NCBI RefSeq assembly: GCF_030272615.1
Contig: NC_081413.1
Location: 721,696,367-721,760,366, forward strand
Length of the DNA stretch: 64,000 nt
Direction of reading: 5' to 3'
Source of the DNA: Cryptomeria japonica
Lineage: Eukaryota > Streptophyta > Pinopsida > Cupressales > Cupressaceae
A model generated the notes under the pieces. The model was not told where the DNA came from. It saw nothing but the letters and a program-made list of their open reading frames with translations, and made no database searches. The position numbers and the translations under genes were made by a program. Numbering within the stretch: position 1 is the stretch's first letter; each line of letters begins with the position of its first letter. Shown here piece after piece: positions 12,496-21,980 of this stretch.

Positions 12496-13903
12496 CTACA
12501 CACAAGAAACCTTAGGAGAAGGAGAGGTATAACTAATTAGGGCCTTATTTCTAGAAGAGAGGATATAAGAATGGATAAAACATAAAACCTCATAAGCGGG
12601 ATTGGAAATCTCTTGAGGAGATTCATAAAGAGACTTGTTCATCACCAAAATTTCCTTATGAGAGGGATGCGTGTTGAGAGACATAGAGGATGATATAATG
12701 GGGATGAGGCTATCATCATTGCTAAATATAGAATTCACATTCAGAGATGGTATTTTAGATGCTTTAGTGGGCTTTGAAGGATTATATCCAAGTCCAAATG
12801 AAGTTTCATGCATGTTATTTTCTAAAGGAACCTTAATTCCTTGTTCATTTGCACCACAACCATTTCCATTATATTCACTCTTAGCTAAAATGTGAAAACT
12901 TGGACTATAAAGGGATGCCAAATTAGAAAGAGATGGTGGGGCCTTGTAGGTCTCAGTGCTACATGAATTAGAAGCAGCCACAAAATTGTTACCTAGTTGT
13001 TTAGACAAAATGGGTTACTTTTTAGGTTCCTCCTTAGATTTTTCTTTCTCAAATTTAGATCCTTTCCAAGAGACCCTATATTCTCCCACAAAAGTAGGGT
13101 TAGCGTATAGAGATCCCCAATCGTCATCTGAGAGTACCCCTTTGGGAGAGGACTCAGATTGACTAGAATGCTCTTCAAGAGTCGTGGAATCACTAGAGGC
13201 AACAAGGGTATTCAAGGAAATAGATATATTTGAAGATGTAGGAGAATTGGAAGAAATATTAGAATTAGTTGAACAAGAAGATTTGGTTTGCAATGGAGTG
13301 TTTAAATTGGTATCATCCAACAAGGTATTCATCTTATTGTTGTAGATGAAATTAAGTTTCCTATGCAAATTATAAGGGACAACTTGCATATTATGAAGCC
13401 AAGTTCGTCCTAATAGAAGATTGTAGGTGAGCTTATTGGGCATGACATGTATGAGTGTAGACAAAATAATAGGTCCCACCTTAATAGGCAAGGTTATAGT
13501 ACCTAAATATTGTTTAGCAATATTGTCAAAGCCACGAATAGTAAGAGAATCAGGTTGAATAAGAGAATGATCCACATTAATCATATGCAATAAATCCATG
13601 CTATAAATATTAAGGCTAGATCCATTGTCAACAAGGGTTCTTCTTATAGAATTATCATTGATAATAACAACAATCATAAGAGGGTTGAATCTCATGGGAG
13701 GGAAACTCATCTTGTGTGAATACAATTTGAGCTTTAGGAGTTCTTATAGGATCAATCAAAGAAGCCATATTATTAGGTGTCACTGCGGGTGGGACATATA
13801 AGTTCTTTAAAACATCTTGTAACATTCCATGATGAGTCGATGAAGTTTGAATCAAATCCCAAAGAGATATCTTGGCAAGAGTAGATTTAAGTTGTTCAAT
13901 CAT
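12496..13903 (-). pseudogene. TE-B aspartic protease and G-patch remnant
   Basis: Read downward from 13903 there are three blocks in different frames. 13903-13655 has IEQLK..AKISLWDLIQTSS, a block conserved in Tat-type polyproteins just before the protease. 13725-13015 has the protease, with RRTLVDNGSSLN supplying the catalytic aspartate and NLLLGRTWLH as the flap-distal GR(P/T)W motif. 13008-12496 has a G-patch-like segment, EYNGNGCGANEQGI, followed by FGLGYNPSKPTKASK. All three have direct counterparts in TE-A at 26850-25560. The reading then runs into non-coding sequence at the point where TE-A continues into RT. Frameshifts separate the blocks. Confidence 0.82.
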
Positions 13904-14106
13904 CCATCATACTCCTTACTAAGAGTTTGTGGGATACGAGGTGCTTGTGGAAGAATAAGTTGAGAAGTGAGAAGTGAAGAAGGGATGACCAAATGAGGAT
14001 TCAGTTGCCTATTGTTTCATGTATTATATGTGTAAGCAATTGCATTGTAACTCTCTCGGGTGATTTGTTTAGCATACTCATAAGGGCTCTTATTAGGATA
14101 ACCTCA

Positions 14107-15584
14107 TTACATAGTAATGACCAGTTTGTTAGGAGTGCAAAAGGAATCATCCCTATAACCACCCTGAACTACCAAGAGAGGCTTCTTTAGAGGTTGTGAA
14201 TTTGGAGGACTAGCACCTTGAACTGTGAAGAGGGGTTTATTAGGTGTTTCATAGCCATTCACATGTATCATATTAATCAAAGATGGCTTAGGATTATCAA
14301 ACCCTTGCAACCTATGATCATTCGCTTGCTCCAAGGTGTCCTTATGAATTTTAGAAGGATGAACATCATTAGTATGATAAAGGTTATTGAAAGAAGTGTT
14401 TATAGTCTCTTTTTGCACCAAAATGTTATCATGAATAGGATCAATTTTAGGAGATATACTAGAAGTAGATATTAATATTTCATCCCTAAAGGTAAAGTTA
14501 TTGAAAGAGGGTATAGTGTTAGTAGGAAAGATCATATCATCCTCTATCACCAAATGATTTATATGGGAGAGGGAATCTCTAGGAGAAGGATCAACATTAA
14601 TATTAAAATTTTCATCTTTGAGAGGAAAGTCCTTGAAAGAGATATTAACAATCTCTTCTTGAACTAGAGTATCCTCATGAGTAGAACCAAGTTTTGAAGA
14701 GGGGTGAGCATTATGTTTTAAGGACTCATCCTTGTAGGGAATTTTATTGATATGAATAGAAGGTGAGGTGTTATTAAGGAAATTGTAAATCATATTACCC
14801 TCTTTTATCATAATATCATCTTCTTTGACCAAGGTATTCTTACGGGAGAGGGACATAGTAAGATGATAATCAACATCATTCTCCAAAGGTTCACCCAAAA
14901 GAAGGAGATCGTTGCGAGAGGTTTTAAAATTGTCTTTTTGCATGATGATGTCTCCATTGTTAAGGACAATTTTGGGATAGGGAATGTCACTATTTAGTAA
15001 TGATCCATCCTTAGAAGGGAGAGTATCAATACATGTGTTGTTAAATTCATCCTCTTGCCTCAAAATATCTTTAGTGGGATCTTTAGGGGGGAGATAATTA
15101 ATAGAATTGCTTATGATTTCATCTTCTCCTTCCAAGGTATCTTTAAGGTTAAGACAAGCTTTAGGAAAAGGACAAGCATGACTCATTAATGCTTCATCTC
15201 TGGTGGGAATTCTATTGAAAATAAAAGAGGGTATGCTATCACTAGGAAAGTAGGGATAATACCATCTTCTTGCATCAAATGATCCTCATGGGGAAAGTGA
15301 TTCTTAGGAGCAAAATGAACATCACTCTTCAAAGATTCATATTTGGAAAGGAGATATTCAAAAGAAGTTTTCATAACCTCTTGTTGTACTAATGTACCCC
15401 CATTGGTAAGACCAAATTTGGGAGAAGATAAGTCAATATCCATCAATAATTTTTCTCTAAGAGAAGCATTATGTAAGGAAGGTAAGGTGAGATTAAGAAA
15501 GGTATTTATGATATCATCCTTTTCCTCTAGGATAGTTTCATGGGAGAGGCACATTTTAGGAGAATTATCAACATCATTCTTCAA
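14107..15584 (-). pseudogene. TE-B N-terminal protein with long imperfect tandem repeats
   Basis: Two overlapping minus-strand frames (15584-15186 and 15186-14107), joined by a one-base shift near 15250, encode about 490 residues. Most of it is an imperfect repeat of roughly 45-50 residues. Each unit has a (K/R)DE.L or similar start, a short acidic stretch, a P-K/R segment and then H-E-D-x-L-V-Q-E-E followed by SF. Units ending EE and units ending EDD-I-x-PT tend to alternate. The C-terminal end, at about 14250-14107, has two or three KPL-x-VQG motifs ending in SFCTPNK, and this joins it to the equivalent start of the TE-A polyprotein. It has no CCHC knuckle and no recognisable gag fold. Function unknown; it occupies the position of gag. 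Confidence 0.7.
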
Positions 15585-16077
15585 ATCTTCATCTTCAAAA
15601 CATGGGAGAGTTTTGAATGAATTGGTAACAACTCTTTTTTACACTAAAATATCCTTATGGATAGGAGGATCTTTAGGAGAGGGGTAAATTGAAACAAGGG
15701 AGTCCAACCCATTATCACATCTATGAAATGAATGCATTATGATAATAATTTTCCTTTTTTAAATGTTAACATATGCAAAATAGAAACCAATGTCCAATTT
15801 TTCAAATTTTTTTAATGATGTTTAAACCAATGAAAGCACTCCAAATTTTGATTTATAAATGAGATCTATAAGAGCAAAGTATTCCCAAATAAAATATTAA
15901 ATTATTGATCCAAATTAAGCAATCCACAAGTTCAATTTTGAATCTAAAAATTAGGGTTTTAGTGAAATTAACCTCTAAAATTTTGAAATTTGCAAGGAAA
16001 TCAAACTTGCAAATGAAAATTTGAATTTGAAATAGAATAAACACTCAGATTTGAGAACATAAATTAGAATAAAAGGT

Positions 16078-16096
16078 ATTCACATCGGGTTCACCA
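16078..16096 (-). promoter_or_regulatory. TE-B primer-binding site, tRNA-Trp type
   Basis: On the minus strand, three bases after the LTR edge at 16100, the sequence TGGTGAACCCGATGTGAAT is complementary to the 3' end of plant cytosolic tRNA-Trp, with one mismatch to the tRNA sequence as I remember it. It would prime minus-strand DNA synthesis. Confidence 0.75.
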
Positions 16097-16099
16097 AAA

Positions 16100-16516
16100 T
16101 GTGGAGCATAAAAATTTAATCGGGTGACTAAGACCTAACCCCACTCTCATGTACACACAGTGGAATACAAAAGAGCCTAGGGAGATAGTTCACTTTGGAT
16201 ACTTCTTGTGAGGAAGAGAGAGCCATGGAATATCTCTTAGGGTTTTTATTCCTTTGTTGTAAATGAAGAGTAGATGTACAAGATATGATGCGATGATCAA
16301 CTATGCTAGGAGATGAACAAAGATACAAGTTTAAGCTAAAAACGCATAATTTGACTGTACTGAAACTGAGAAACTGATCATAGAGAAGGTAGGGGAATTC
16401 TTATGCATAATTGACACTAAAATTTGATGTTGACTGTACAAGACCAAGGCACCATGACCTAGTCCCTGTCAAAACAAAGGGCATAAACCGCAAAACTGGT
16501 AAAAATGCATAAAAAC
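16100..16516 (-). repeat. TE-B right LTR, first segment
   Basis: It starts TGTGGAGCATAAAAA and aligns with 9365-9774 of the left LTR. It is interrupted at 16516 by TE-A and continues at 29407. The last five bases, aaaac, are the TE-A target duplication. Confidence 0.85.
16512..16516. repeat. TE-A target-site duplication, left copy (aaaac)
   Basis: aaaac directly precedes the TG of the left LTR and is repeated exactly after the right LTR. Confidence 0.9.
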
Positions 16517-18173
16517 TGTGTAGGGGAAAAAGCGAGACTAGGTTAACATGTCCTAATCCTACCTTTTGACACACATTATGGAATACGAAAGAGCCTAGAG
16601 ATATCGCACAATTGGCTACTTCTTTAGGTGAAAGAGAGAGCCATGGGATATCTATTAGGATTTCTATTCCCTTGTTGAAATTGTAAGATCAAGTAATGCA
16701 AGTTCAAACCCTAATCCCAAAATGCAAGTACGAACTAATAACAAGATTGCAGAATTGAGATTAAACAATGAACAACTGTAAATACAAGGATGAAATAAGA
16801 ATGCAGATGCGTACCCGGAGTTAAAATCAAACTAGAAATGTTCGGGACGGGGGCACGGGCACCACTGTCCTGAAAACTGCACCGGAAACCACTGTTCTAC
16901 ACTCTGAAACACTGTCTGGAAACTGTCTGCACACTGTCTGTCCGGAGGACCAGGGCGCCCAGCGCCTCTGTCCCAGGGACCAGGGTGCCCAACGCCCCTG
17001 TCCTGGTAGGACCAGGGCGCCCAGCGCCCCTGTCCCAGTCTTCTGCTCTGCAACTTCACACAGGGTGCTGTCTTGACCTTCTCTCTTTGGATCTGTATCC
17101 CGCGGCGTCGTCTGAATCCCGAAACCTGCAATAATATCTGAAAAGGGGGAAGGGCGGCTATATAGGGTTTTGCCTTAGTCAAACCCCCACTTCGGTGATT
17201 TCCAACTCCACGAATAGCCAAGTTGTTTTGTAAAATGTATTGTGTGTGCAGACCTAGTGTGTGTGCAAGGTCCTAAAATGCAAGAAAGCAAACTAGAGCA
17301 ACCTAGAAAGTAAACCCTAATTGCTTGTAAATGATAATGCAAATGCTCTAAATCAAGATGCAATGTGATCTAAAGCATGAATAAATGATATATCAAAGCT
17401 TATGCAAAGACATGAAAACAATATGAAATCATACCCAACCCTCAAGGGAGGAGTACAAGCCAATCTTCAGTCGGTAATCTCCTATTGTTCTTCAATGTCT
17501 TCCAAGCCCTAAGTGGATGAATGAATTTGATAGATGCTTGATAGAATGATGTTGAATGTTGTTGAAGTCCTCAAAGATCTACTCTTTCGCTGCATATGAA
17601 GTTCCTAGAAATAAAAATCGGATCCTTTCAAATGAGGAAAGAGAGCTCTTATGTATGAAACCCTAGATCGTAAATTCGTATTTTGGCTGACCTAGAGATT
17701 GAATATCCCGCCAATTTCTTGGGGTTAAGCTTTATTTTATGATTGGATCGTGCTCCCAAAATTTTGGGAAAAATGTCCGAGACCATGTGCACCGGGCGCC
17801 ATGGTCCCGACAACTTTTCACCAAATTTTCAGGGCTGTTAGATATGATGATTTTAGAGAGAATCCCGAAGTTACAGGTGATTTCAAGATGTTTAGACCCC
17901 GAAACCAAGCCCCTAAGTTTGAAATAGGACTTAATTAGGGTTTTTTGATTAAGTGGTGTATTGGAGGAATAAAATGCGAAGGGCGCACTTTAGTGAAAGG
18001 GCCCAACTTTATGATGTAGAGAATGATGAAATAGGACCTTAGACCTAATTAATTTGATTAATTAAGTGCTTAAGGAGAAATGCAATGCAGGATGCAAAAT
18101 GCACTAAGGCGGGTGCTAAACTAGGTGTGAAATTGTACCACCCTAGCGAGTGCGTACAATTTACGACGCTACA
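16517..18173 (-). repeat. TE-A left LTR (3' LTR in element sense)
   Basis: It starts TGTGTAGGGG and ends GACGCTACA. A GC-rich block at 16945-17040 repeats a motif like accagggcgcccagcgcccc, and a related inverted motif, gggcgccatggtccc, sits near 17797. A block at 18041-18173 with an ATTAATT core and gtacaatttac forms its end. Confidence 0.93.
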
Positions 18174-18188
18174 TTTAGCCCCCACTTT
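18174..18188 (-). promoter_or_regulatory. TE-A polypurine tract
   Basis: Minus-strand AAAGTGGGGGCTAAA lies directly before the 3' LTR start (TGTAGCG). It is the expected primer for plus-strand DNA synthesis and is shared with TE-B at about 10998-11013. Confidence 0.8.
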
Positions 18189-18809
18189 AGCGGTCATATA
18201 AGTACTATGTGCATATGCAAGCTAAAGTACAGAAAAGTAAACATCATTTGAAAAAGGATATATCCATAAGTCGTCGGACGAAGCCCCCAGCGGTATCTGC
18301 AGTACATAGTTAGGAACCGCACCCTACAAAACAAATGTTAGATCACAAAATCACCTAATGCTTACTAGGGAAAGTGATGAAATCTGTGAGTAGCTGTATG
18401 CCCCCCCTGTTTCGACTTGCTTATTAGGGAGGTGAAACAGGGTAGCATGTTTACTTGCAACAAATTGTGTAAGACAGTATTGATGAGGGGTGTTCACTAA
18501 ATAGGCTTCATCAGAGCACTTTTTGGAACATCCCGAGAGTAGGAGAAGGAAAATACGATTCCAACGCAACAAACGGCTCGAAAATCGCATCTCCCAAACC
18601 CAAGTTATGATAAAATGAATGATAGAGGAAAATTAGGGTTTCAAAGAGTAAGAATAAACAAACGAGGGTATATACTTCGAAAGTGACACTTGTATTCGTC
18701 ACTTTGTGGATTTCAAAATACTATTCAGTGCAAGGGAGCCCACCTAGCTATCATCATGCCTTCACGATGACCGGAGCATCCCACGAGGATCGAGATCCTA
18801 CGCCAGGCC
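18189..18809. other. TE-A 3' untranslated region and possible promoter of the antisense gene
   Basis: Non-coding. The first 370 bases match the same place in TE-B. The part next to 18810 should hold the transcription start of the plus-strand PMD gene, but I see no convincing TATA box. Confidence 0.4.
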
Positions 18810-18925
18810 ATGATCGACGACAAGCCACTGGACGAGGTGAGTTGACTGAACGTTTGACTGTTGATTTTTCGCATGTTTGACTTTTCCGTGATTGTATGCG
18901 GACCTTGAGGCCGACCGGGGCCCAC

Positions 18926-19102
18926 CCAGGGTGCCATGGTCCCTGAGGGGCGCCCTGGTCCCCCCAGGGTGCCATGGTCCCTGACAGGGGCGCCATGGTC
19001 CCTGCAGGGCGCCATGGTCCCTGCAGGGCGCCATGGTCCCTGACAGGGTGCCATGGTCCCCTCAGGGCGCCATGGTCCCCATCAAGGCGCCATGGTCCCC
19101 AA
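18926..19102. repeat. GGCGCCATGG minisatellite in intron 1 of the PMD gene
   Basis: About nine tandem units of 19-21 bp with consensus gggcgccatggtccctgca. The core contains the palindromes GGCGCC and CCATGG. The same motif is found singly in the TE-A LTRs (near 17797 and 29023) and in related form in the LTR block near 16950-17040. The minus-strand open frames across it are composition artefacts. Confidence 0.85.
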
Positions 19103-20416
19103 TTAGGGCCCGGCGAGGGGTTTCAGGGCTAGCATACAATGTACAGTAGTTTGCATTTGTGATTTCGATGATTGAGTACTGATTACGGTCATGTTTTCAT
19201 GTTGCAGGGTCTCCCGTACATGAGAGAGCATACAACGGGACATATTCTTCGCACTTTGCAAGATCAGATTCTGTGGCTGACTCAGTCAGAGAGAGACACA
19301 TTATCGATTGTAGGATTGTGGTACGTGATTCTTATGCCGGCCATTCGATTTCATCCTGCGATGCTGATGGCACTGATGGAGCGATGGGATCCTGACACAT
19401 GCACTTTTCACCTTCCAGTAGGAGAGCTGACGGTCACACTTGAGGATGTGTACCGTATACTTCATCTTCCTATCAGAGGAGCGACAGTTACATACGCGAC
19501 CGATCGGTCAGCGGAGGATCATCAGAGAGAGCAGATGTATTGCATAGGGAGAGTCATGTCGAGCGAGACTAGAGGTCGCATTATGGTCAGCTGGCTCTTA
19601 CATCCTATAGGGGAGATACCACTTCTGAGACGCCTTATGATAGCCATCATAGCACTAGCCGTCTGCCCTAATGGGCGAGGGACACACATGCATGGGGGCC
19701 TCACATGGTGTATCAGAGTGATGGAGAGACATAGGAGAGTTTATGCATGGGGTCGGAGTATGCTTGCACATCTTTATCACGACCTTGAAGAGTATGTATT
19801 CGGACAGGGTTGTAGTTTGATGACATGCACACTTCTGCAGGTGTGGATCTTAGAGCATTTCACATGCACCAAGCCCGTCGGCTTTCCACTGAGTACAGCG
19901 AGCGAGCGACCTAGGGTGTTCGCTTATCCACTTACCAGCGAGTGGAGATTTGGAGATTTGCTATATTGGAGAGTGTTTTTTGACAGACTGACATCCGAGG
20001 TGATAGTGTGGAGACCTTACCTACTGATGCACAGATGGGATGGTATGGAGAGACAGTTAGCATGCCTACAGAGGAACCGCCTACTATGAGGATGATATGC
20101 ACACATCATAGTCCCATTCTACTTTGACCAAGTACGGAGGCAGTTCGGGCTAGAGCAGTGTGTTCCAGCCGATGTGCCCATCTATACTCGACACTCACGG
20201 GTCCTTCCCAAACCTAGAGCAGTAGCGAGACCGACGGTAGATGACATTGAGATGACAGACTTAGAGGGATCTGATCAGGATGTAGTCACTGACTATTCTG
20301 CAGAGCCTGGAGCACAGCGCAAATATGTTTCATGGTTTATGAGATCATATCTGGGTCCTATCTTTCCACCAGATCATCCGACAGGCTATCCAGGCCCATG
20401 GAGACATGGAGATTGA

Positions 20417-20650
20417 GATGAGGATGAGGGATCCAGGTTAGAGGAGCCAGAGGAGGGAGAGGGTCATGAGGAGGCGGGAGATCTTGATCCACCTACAGGC
20501 GATCAACCAAGTGACGAGGAGGAGGAGGATGAGGATGCAGATAGAGAGGAGGACGAGGAGGATGCAGGTGATGATGCAGATGAGGACGAGGACGACAAGG
20601 AGGATGACGAGGAGGAGGATAGAGATGATGAGGAGGAGTCGGATGCAGCT
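20417..20650 (+). repeat. GAG/GAT-rich tract encoding an Asp/Glu tail
   Basis: Degenerate trinucleotide repeat in the PMD reading frame, encoding a long run of Glu and Asp with occasional Arg, Gly and Ala. It follows the TGA at 20414-20416 without a change of frame. Long frames on the other strand and in other phases are shadows of this repeat. Confidence 0.75.
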
Positions 20651-20855
20651 CCCCACCATTCAGGAGACGATACCATAGCTCTAGATCCACCTCTTATTCC
20701 CCAACAGGGGGAACAGGAAGCGATACGGAGACCTGTCACCAGTACCATCCAGCCTACTCCCATCGTGGATAGAGTATGCGAGCGAGGGGAGCCTAGCAGT
20801 TCCCAGTCACAGATGCTACCATATCATGATCCCTACTGGCACGAGGGAGTTCCAG

Positions 20856-20934
20856 GTATAGTAGGTTTATATTGATTGATTAATGCTTTGATGATATAGA
20901 ATGGTACTAACAAAAATCTGTTCTACTGCCACAG
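20856..20934 (+). other. Predicted 79-bp intron 2 of the PMD gene
   Basis: Donor CCAG|GTATAG at 20855/20856, an exact TACTAAC branch-point consensus at 20905-20911, a pyrimidine-rich stretch and acceptor CCACAG at 20929-20934. Size and base composition are normal for a plant intron. Removing it keeps the frame open into exon 3 up to the TGA near 21074. Confidence 0.72.
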
Positions 20935-21106
20935 CTAATGTGCAGGAATGGCGTTCCTTGATTCAGCAGGCAATGACAGACATTTCAATGATAGCACAGA
21001 TCCCTAGTTCCTCACAGATTGCCTACAGGCCTCAGGGGAACGTGGGTCGGCATGAGGATTTGTTTTTCCCATTCTGAGTATAGGTAGATATATGGAGGGA
21101 GAGAGA

Positions 21107-21186
21107 GAGAGAGTCCTATCAGAGGACCTCCAGCAGGCGCGACAGAGAGAGAGAGTCCTATCAGAGGACCTCCAGCAGGCGCGGTG
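21107..21186 (+). repeat. 42-bp tandem duplication encoding a 14-residue coiled-coil unit
   Basis: gtcctatcagaggacctcc occurs at 21113 and 21155, period 42. In one frame each unit reads RERVLSEDLQQARQ, two heptads of a coiled coil, so the repeat extends the coil by exactly two turns of the heptad pattern. Confidence 0.75.
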
Positions 21187-21379
21187 AGATCTAGCAGCGG
21201 CCCAGACCGAGGCTACCACCTATCATGCGATCCTTATGGATAGGGATCGTAGGAGTTCCTCTCGGAGTCACTCACGATCTGTATCGTGCTACACACCTAT
21301 GGGTCCACCATCATGGCCAGATCAAGAGGGAGCATCTAGTCGACACTCTCCAGCCACTAGCCCTAGGGATAGGAGATGA

Positions 21380-21980
21380 TTGTATGATTTAGGAGAGAGG
21401 TCACATTTTGGATATACAGTGACCTAGATTTGTATACGATCCACATATATATGTATATATACATGCTTCTCTTTTGTCTCAAATGTGTTATCTTTAATGC
21501 CTAAAACAATGTATATTTTGTTTTGATTAAATCTAATACGTTTGGTAAATGTACATGTATGTTCAAAATTTAATTTCCATGTGATTGATTTCTCAATGCT
21601 CCATGATTAAATTGATACATGTGTGACTTAATTAAAATATTTAATCAAGTACAAGATTGATGATAAGAAAGAAATATGTATTAAGCCTAAGAATCATATA
21701 ACTAATGTGATTTAATTTTGAACTTAAACACAACATGATACGATTCTACTTAACACATAAAGACATTGTATAATATGCTAGCATAACGGAAATGTAAATC
21801 TTTTACAATTTACATTAATGAATTCAAGACAAACTATAAAGTAAGAAGACACGCTTGTCAGGAACGAAGCAATATAGATAAAACATCATAACATTTAATT
21901 CTATTTTGCTTTATTTAAGAGATACTAACATATTATCCAATGTTGAAGAATTGAAAAGAAGATAGATAAGAAATGAAGAA
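21380..21980. other. TE-A spacer between the PMD gene end and the integrase end
   Basis: AT-rich, no coding signal. It includes an alternating tract (catatatatgtatatatacatg) near 21447 that could fold back on itself. The two convergent genes end on either side, so their terminators should lie here. Confidence 0.5.

Larger units (their letters stand above)
18810..21379 (+). pseudogene. Antisense plant mobile domain (PMD) gene with introns, inside TE-A
   Basis: Plausible exon 1 is 18810-18836 (ATG, nine codons), with donor GAG|GTGAGT. Acceptor TTGCAG|GG at 19207 joins it in frame to exon 2, which encodes a typical PMD (Pfam PF10536): RWDPDTCTFHLPVGELTVTL, then LEDVYRILHLPIRG, then the tryptophan-rich helices to about 20085. 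PMD proteins such as MAIN and MAIL1 are nuclear and act in gene and transposon silencing; PMDs are also known in transposons. Two close TGA codons at 20087-20095 and one at 20414-20416 interrupt the frame. After them come an acidic Asp/Glu tail (20417-20650), an intron (20856-20934), exon 3, a coiled coil and an Arg-Ser-rich C-terminus ending at 21379. At least one frameshift lies near 21075-21110. The frame otherwise persists for about 1.6 kb, so it was recently selected. Exon boundaries are predicted from consensus only. Confidence 0.82.

Noticed and set aside
18725..19054. Three overlapping minus-strand open frames of 78-109 codons
   Set aside because: They lie in the GGCGCC minisatellite and its flank; the repeat lacks stops in several frames and the residues are just translated repeat units.
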